DNA from: Amorphochlora amoebiformis
Lineage: Eukaryota; Cercozoa; Chlorarachniophyceae
Direction: 5' to 3'
DNA length: 64,000 bases
Assembly: GCA_054601695.1 (NCBI GenBank)
Contig: BAAHQB010000117.1
Coordinates: forward strand, 124,001 to 188,000
In this document: piece after piece, positions 1 to 64,000 of the stretch
How positions within the stretch are numbered: position 1 is the stretch's first letter
Layout of the letters: every line of letters starts with the position of its first letter
Translations under genes and position numbers: made by a program
Notes under the pieces: model-generated
What the model was told of the DNA's origin: nothing
Database searches by the model: none
Seen by the model: only the letters and a program-made list of their open reading frames with translations

Positions 1-299
1 CATACATATATATATATATATATTATATACATATATATATATTATATATATATATAATATATATATTTATACATATATATATATATATTTATATATATAC
101 GTATATGTAGATACATACTACTTATACAGATATAAATGCAATAACAATATGTTTAAAAAACAAACACTTATGCACATAATATATTACATATATGCATATG
201 TGTGTACATATTTATGTATGTATGTATACATATATAGTAATTTACATATATATACACACATATATATATATATGTATGTATGTGTATATATTATATATG

Positions 300-405
<106 letters not shown>

Positions 406-589
406 TATGCATATATATATATATGTATCTATAAATATGTATATATATATATATATATGTATCTATATATATATATGTATACATATAAGATAATAAATAA
501 TATATATATATATATATATTATTAATACATTATTTTTACATATATTTCTGCATATGCTTACACACATATAAACATGCATAGTTCTCACT

Positions 590-900
590 CTAATTGCCAC
601 TCTCCCTCAAAGCACACATCGTCAACAATAACGTGATTTCCAGCCCGAACCAACCCTAATGTGCACTCTACAAGCCCTAACCATGCTTTCCGACCCTAAC
701 AATCGAAGGAACAGCATCAGAGCTCTCGCTCTCTCTTCTCTCATTCTCCCCTCTCTCTCTCTCCTCTCTATTTTCTCTCCCTCTTTTTTTTTCTCTCTCT
801 TTTCTCTCTCCTTCTTTCTCTTGTCTACTCGCTTAAACCTTGGGGCCACAACGGAGCGTCACTGAGGTGGGATGTGATGAATGGCTATCGTTAATGCTTG
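590..900. other. Non-repetitive island, possible untranslated or intronic sequence
   Basis: Three degenerate CCCTAA units at about 650-700 lie inside a short open frame, followed by a long CT-rich tract (715-835). Neither strand gives an exon with both splice sites. Probably 5' flank or intron of the gene to the right. Confidence 0.3.
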
Positions 901-906
901 TCTAAT

Positions 907-975
<69 letters not shown>

Positions 976-978
976 CAC

Positions 979-1031
<53 letters not shown>

Positions 1032-1047
1032 TATATGTACATATTAT

Positions 1048-1111
<64 letters not shown>

Positions 1112-1175
1112 ACACATATACATATATATATTATGATACATACACACCCACACACATACACACACACACGCACAA

Positions 1176-1212
<37 letters not shown>

Positions 1213-1213
1213 A

Positions 1214-1267
<54 letters not shown>

Positions 1268-1539
1268 CTCTCTCTCTGCTCCAATTTGAGTCAGTCCGTA
1301 CTCATCTCTCTCTCTTTCCCTCTCTCTCCTTCAGTCTCTTTGGCCTTCAATCCATTTGTTTTGTCGTTCTTCTCTCATCTCTTTCACTTCCTTTCTCCTA
1401 TCCTTTCCTTGATATATAAGCGCACACATATATATGTATGTACATACTTAAAGTATGTATATATGTATTCATATATGTAGTGTATATTTTTATATTTACG
1501 TATATATGTAAAATATGTTTAGAATATATATACATATAT

Positions 1540-1572
<33 letters not shown>

Positions 1573-1594
1573 AATGTATATATTTATATACGTA

Positions 1595-1755
1595 AGAGGG
1601 GAATTGGGGGAATCGAGAATCGAGATTTGAGATTCGAGAGAGATAAGGAGGATCGAGGGTGTGGAGATACCGGTTCCCAGTAGAACCAGTCCGTATCCTG
1701 TTTCGTGAGGTCACGCAAAGCGTCATTTGCTAGGAAACAGTGTTCTGGATGAAGT
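1595..1755. other. Non-repetitive island, possible exon of uncertain strand
   Basis: On the minus strand a frame reads CFLANDALRDLTKQDTDWFY then WEPV; the plus strand has an acceptor-like ttcccag and a GAG|GTCACG donor around a nine-codon frame. Neither choice fits codon phase with neighbours, so it is left unassigned. Confidence 0.3.
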
Positions 1756-2122
1756 ATACATATCTGTATAATGAATGTATACATATATATATATGTATAT
1801 ATATATATATACATATATCTTTTTATATATATATATATATCTATCTTCATATATATATATATATTGTATATATATTATATGTATATGTATATATATGAAT
1901 GTAAAGAAAATTTATGTATATATATATATATATATTATAAAGAACATGCATATATAAAGAACATGCATATTTTCGTATTTGAGTGTGCAAATACAACAAA
2001 AAGAAGGTGTTGTATATATACATACATACAATGCATATATATAATTATATATATATATATATATATTATATATGTATATATATATGTGTGTGTGTCTATA
2101 AGTATCTATATTTCTATACATG

Positions 2123-2162
<40 letters not shown>

Positions 2163-2232
2163 AGAATATAAATTTACATGAGAATGTATTATACACGTAC
2201 TATCATATGTGCATCTATACACACACACACAT

Positions 2233-2264
<32 letters not shown>

Positions 2265-2311
2265 TTGTATAAATATGTATAAATGTATATCTGTAACATA
2301 TAAGTATATAG

Positions 2312-2349
<38 letters not shown>

Positions 2350-2404
2350 TATATATAACTATACAATATATATATATATATACATACATATATATAATAT
2401 GTAT

Positions 2405-2469
<65 letters not shown>

Positions 2470-2475
2470 CGGCAG

Positions 2476-32327
<29,852 letters not shown>

Positions 32328-32455
32328 GATGAATCGTAATTATAACTGCAACCAGATCCTGAATTTAAGTTGAACATCATACAACAGTATCTGGAGTATA
32401 TCATAGTGAACTAGGTGAACATCGATTTTCTCTCAGATTCTCATATAGGTGTCTA

Positions 32456-32499
<44 letters not shown>

Positions 32500-32503
32500 A
32501 TAC

Positions 32504-32547
<44 letters not shown>

Positions 32548-33569
32548 TTCATCTAGATACTTACTAGTAGATCTTAAACTTCGACTCAGTAATATCTAGA
32601 ATATTGATAGTCTATCGGTGATACCTAGGATACATCGCAATGTTAATATTACTTATTGTAGATCAACGTTGGAATTATTGTAATATTGCACCATGATAAT
32701 TACAAGGCATATTAGTACACGATCGTAGCTAGTACTATCCGAGGATAGTATACGTATAACACTGATAGACCTTGAAAATATGAATACGCCGGGAATACAC
32801 AACCGCATACCCGGTGTCTGATGCTTGACAGCCTAGTAATAATAAATTATAACAACTTGATATCATTGAAGAGACTCTCGAGTTCAATCCTCTCCGTAAG
32901 AGCTAAGAAGGCGACTCAGGCGATCGATCGTTCGTCGCGAAATTTGGACAGATATTGGGACTTTGAATTAACTAGAAAGAAAATTATCTCACACCAAATC
33001 TAACGGTTTGTATTTAAAGCAAAGAATCGGCTGAAGGGTTATCACACGCTTTAGGTATCGCGGGAGGACCCTTTCGTGTCCCTGGGCCGATGGGGCGGCT
33101 GGGCGCCGAGAGAACCTCTAATACTAAATACCTGAGGGTCCCTGACCTCTAATAAATATAGAAGAATTTAATAGCTTTCAAGGTCCTAACTAGCTTAATC
33201 CCTCATTGATGTGACATATGGATATGTCACACTTTTACCGCCAAACGCTATGGCTTCCGCACGGTTGCGACCACTTCGCCTCCCACAGACTCTATAGGAT
33301 CTCCGAAGATTTTTAAAGGCTTAATATCGAATAAATAGTAGATGTGTGAGGTTTTTCATTCAAAATATATGGGGGGGAAAAGCTTTGTGGGCATTTGTGG
33401 CGATGACTGTGTGATTTGGGGTGAAAGGGGGATAGCCCCGCGTTAAGGTGTGTGAGGTTTATTTTTGGGTTAGAGTCCGCTGAAAGTGTGTTATAGAACC
33501 TTTTGAAAACATTGAATGGAATTTTATTGGAAATTATGTTACTAGTTAAAACGTCATTTTTTTTAACAA

Positions 33570-33602
<33 letters not shown>

Positions 33603-33855
33603 CAGGGTTAAGGTAGGGCACCAACTTAGCTATATATTTATAGGGTCATATTCGGGCTTCGTATTAGATATATATACATACATATATATACATATATATT
33701 TATATATATATGTATTCATATTTAACCATTTTTTTGGCCACCAAATTAAATTTAGGGTTAAGGCTATGCAGTATCATCGCTAGTGTTAAGATGCGGTATC
33801 TATACGGGTTACTTAACCTATAGGGCTATCTATATATGGTCAAGGTGGAGCACAC

Positions 33856-33938
<83 letters not shown>

Positions 33939-33940
33939 CA
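32328..33940. other. Intergenic region downstream of gene 1, mostly non-repetitive
   Basis: After a short TA tract (32458-32548) comes about 1 kb of unique sequence. Open frames at 32821-33003 (+) and in 33313-33624 (-) have no splice context or recognisable protein. A GC-rich patch lies at 33057-33118 and a short perfect hairpin (gtgacata...tatgtcac) at 33211-33230. Confidence 0.5.
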
Positions 33941-33945
33941 ACTCT

Positions 33946-34462
33946 CACCCTAACCCTAACTCTGTAACCCTAATCTAAACCCTAAACCTGATTCCCCAAC
34001 TCTAACCATAACCCTAACCCTAACACAAACACTAACCCTAGCCCTAACCCTAACGCTAACCCAAACCCTAACCCTAACTAACGCTAACCCATACCCTGAC
34101 TCTAACCCTAACTCTATCCTTAGCCCTAACCTAAACTCTAATCGTAACCCCAACCCTAGCTCTTATCCTAACCCTATGTGGAAGAGTCTATGCTCCTAGG
34201 ACTAAGACATGCTGAATAATCTGATCTGATCCTAACCCCAACTTTATGCAAACCCAAACCCTAACTCTAATCTATCTCTGTCCTTACCCCGAACGCTAAC
34301 CCAAACGCTAATCTTGGACCCTGAGTCAAACCCTAACTCTAGCTCTAAACTCGTAACCCTACGCTAACCAAGACCCTAATCCTAATCCTGACTCTGTCCT
34401 TTACCTTGATCTTGGCTTAAAACCCTCCCCTAACCCTAACCTAACCCTAATCCTAATTCTAT
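33946..34462 (+). repeat. Interstitial telomeric repeat block (CCCTAA)n, degenerate
   Basis: Dozens of CCCTAA and one-base variants, broken only by 34183-34232, indicate a TTAGGG-type telomere in this organism. Units of the opposite orientation (agggttaagg at 33604, tttagggttaagg at 33751) lie to the left. Confidence 0.85.
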
Positions 34463-34519
34463 CTGTAATATATCTATATATATATATATATATGTTAAAG
34501 TGAAGCTATACCTTAGCTT

Positions 34520-34551
<32 letters not shown>

Positions 34552-34588
34552 TATACATGTGTGTATATATATATATTACTTTATATAG

Positions 34589-34653
<65 letters not shown>

Positions 34654-34891
34654 ACATATGTGTGTGTGTATTTTATAGGGTTAATGAGGAGTATCACTAC
34701 GGGTATATAGCAGTGAATGTAAGCCGGCGACTTAATTACGTCTCATTGAAACAGAGGTAGATTGAACCTCAATACTTATCCTACCATACTAAGTAAAAAT
34801 ACTATAGCTACCTCACATCATATATTATATATATCTATATATATATATATATTTATATGTACATATATGAACATAAAAATATTTACGTATA

Positions 34892-34937
<46 letters not shown>

Positions 34938-35130
34938 ATATATATGTATATATATATATATATATATGTATTTAGAAATATTTGGTATACATACATGAAT
35001 ATATATATATATATATGTGTGTGTGTATATATATATTTATAATAATATATTATATATATATATATATATATATGCATACGCAAATTTCTTGTTTAATATA
35101 TATTATATATATATAGTAATATATATATGT

Positions 35131-35182
<52 letters not shown>

Positions 35183-35338
35183 TTACACACATATATATAT
35201 ATATAATATATATATATATATATTCAAATAAGTGGATTCATCGGATCTAATTCTAGGAGTGCATGAGCCACAAATATTAAATATCGATTGCAGAAGCGGC
35301 ACAACCATCGACACACGTCTGACTTAATATTTTATATG

Positions 35339-35444
<106 letters not shown>

Positions 35445-35476
35445 CTAAATAGATATTTATATATATATATATATAC

Positions 35477-35513
<37 letters not shown>

Positions 35514-35696
35514 TGCCATAGTATCTATGTATGTCTACATAGAAGCTAATTCAGCGAGTCTAGCTGGACGTGCATGGCAAATATTACACGTTTTATTATA
35601 CATCGTGATACTAGATTAATGATGTCACGAGTCATGATCGGAAGCAGTAACTTAACTTAGCATTTAGGCTACGTAGTACCTGAGTACTCAGATATA
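35514..35696 (+). repeat. Tandem duplication, copy 1
   Basis: About 180 bp starting atgccatagtat; nearly identical to the copy 235 bp downstream. Confidence 0.85.
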
Positions 35697-35748
35697 TATA
35701 CTAATATATATATATATATATATATATCTAAATACATATATATATATA

Positions 35749-35930
35749 TGCCATAGTATGTATGTATGTTTACATAGAAGCTAATTCAGCGAGTCTAGCT
35801 GGACGGGCATGGCAAATATTACACGTTTTATTATATCGTGATACTAGATTAATGATGTCACGAGTCATGATCGGAAGCAGTAACTTAACTTAGCATTTAG
35901 GCTACATAGTACTCAGAATCTCAGATATTA
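35749..35930 (+). repeat. Tandem duplication, copy 2
   Basis: Shares long identical blocks with copy 1 (agctaattcagcgagtct, cgtgatactagattaatg, cgagtcatgatcggaagc) with a few substitutions and small indels; recent duplication. Confidence 0.85.
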
Positions 35931-36423
35931 CGAACCGATACTGGACGTAATAGCTATACTATTATACCGTCATTATTTTAGTTCATGATTATCTAGTTAT
36001 CTGATACTAGATATCGCACAAGAAGATTCAATATTTCATAGTGTGCAAGTTAGGTACTCTCTAGACTTTCTACTCTACTACTAGTACAACAAGAACTGAA
36101 CTAGAACTTAGTAGTACTAGTATACTAGTAGTAGTATGATAGTATCTAGACTACTCTAGAGTAAATACTAGGTTATAGCACGAAAAATCTTAAAATTAAT
36201 TTCAAGCCTTGTATATTAGGTATTACCTAGATCTAGAGAGTATTGAGGATCGGATTGTACTAGTGTAGCACTCAGCTCGAGATGCCCAAATCACAAACTA
36301 GTAGAAACATTAACTGAAGACTTACTAGTTGGACCTACCTGGTCTATACAGACTAACCTAACATAGCATATACGTCTACAAGTATACGCTCTAGACAATA
36401 GACGGGGCAATTGTTTCATCCAA
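35931..36423. other. CTAG-dense segment downstream of the kinesin stop
   Basis: A unique AT-rich stretch with many CTAG and ACTAGT palindromes (especially 36060-36190). No open frame of interest; probably 3' flank of the kinesin gene. Confidence 0.5.
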
Positions 36424-45689
<9,266 letters not shown>

Positions 45690-46219
45690 ATTTTGATAGC
45701 TTGTACCAGTCGCTTTCGTGTTAAAGGATTGCGAAGCCTATTATTCGGGTTGGGGGTTCGGATTGATGTTCGGGTTGGATGATGTTATCGACTGCACGGT
45801 TTCTGCAGCGGGCCCAAGTGGCAAGCCCCCTGACAGCGAATAGTAGCGTCCGAACGAACAATACCAGGCGCACCCGTTGAATCGTCGTTGATTGATCGAA
45901 AGGCCACCTAACGAAGATATCAGATATTGTTTCTGATGGTCTTGATATCCAAAATAAGATAGTTTATCTCATTAGAATTGCCGATAAATTAAAAAATATT
46001 TCGATTTTATGTGGCCTCCCGGTTGCATTGCCCCCGGCTGCATTGCCAACAGTCATCTATGACACTCTTCCCAATGTAACATTGCGATAAATGGTCCAAG
46101 ATCCCGTATCCTCACAATAAATCAACGAAATATTTACGGGGAAAGAAGTTTGAACTTTGAAGATGTATCGGCACCTACGATTGGGTACCGAAAAGTGCGC
46201 GAAAAATTAACGCACTCCC
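45690..46219. promoter_or_regulatory. Divergent kinesin / NudC-like intergenic spacer
   Basis: 530 bp between the two start codons, without (TA)n, in sharp contrast to flanking introns. Contains repeated ttcgggttgg motifs (45748-45778) and AT-rich patches (45950-46010). Presumably holds both promoters; no core element is assigned. Confidence 0.55.
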
Positions 46220-49999
<3,780 letters not shown>

Positions 50000-50106
50000 C
50001 CCTAACCGAACCGCTCCCTCGACGGAGTGGTATCGTAATATGTGGATAGTGTAAATGAATTACTGCTTTGTTCCATTTCTTTGTGTTGTGCTATTTGAAT
50101 GTTTAT

Positions 50107-64000
<13,894 letters not shown>

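Noticed and set aside
1286-1420. Ser/Phe-rich frame in a CT tract
   Set aside because: Low-complexity pyrimidine repeat without splice sites; same for 23939-24231 and 57480-57700.
32860-32930. tRNA-like B box (gagttcaatcctc) in the intergenic region
   Set aside because: No A box or cloverleaf partner at proper spacing.

Overview
The window is nuclear DNA of a eukaryote. It has short GC-richer exons (23-390 bp, plus two long kinesin exons) separated by introns packed with (TA)n and other microsatellites, mostly GT-AG splice sites, the standard code (the long kinesin exons are open without reassigned stops) and TTAGGG-type interstitial telomeric repeats. I cannot name the organism; a protist with very microsatellite-rich introns fits. 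Most long open frames here are (TA)n read as Tyr/Ile and mean nothing. The real genes had to be assembled exon by exon from splice sites, codon phase and protein plausibility.

Layout. (1) About 2.5-32.3 kb, + strand: one gene with up to 38 exons, 36 of them from 4718 onward (1253 codons from there to the TAG at 32325-32327). It encodes a basic, Ser/Pro/Arg-rich, largely disordered protein with a helical C-terminal part that I do not recognise. (2) 32.3-36.4 kb: intergenic, with a degenerate CCCTAA block at 33.95-34.46 kb, a tandem duplication at 35.5-35.9 kb and little (TA)n elsewhere. (3) 45689-36424, - strand: a nine-exon C-terminal-motor kinesin (kinesin-14 type, 1222 aa). The intron before the motor exon holds about 40 copies of GCC followed by about 500 bp of pure CG. 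(4) 46220-49999, + strand: a NudC/CS-domain (p23-like) gene, divergent from the kinesin across a 530-bp repeat-free spacer. (5) 50107/50125 to beyond the right edge, + strand: an 18+ exon TPR protein with kinesin-light-chain-like repeats and two apparent GC-AG introns; its last exon lies beyond the window.

Three neighbouring genes (kinesin-14, NudC-like, TPR protein) belong to families that act in or around microtubule motor transport, so 36-64 kb may be a small functional neighbourhood; this is inference. The mobile content seen is a tRNA-derived SINE-like family (two near-full copies at 60.2 and 61.2 kb, one 3' fragment at 55.6 kb). Several introns also carry decayed or partial copies of neighbouring exon edges.
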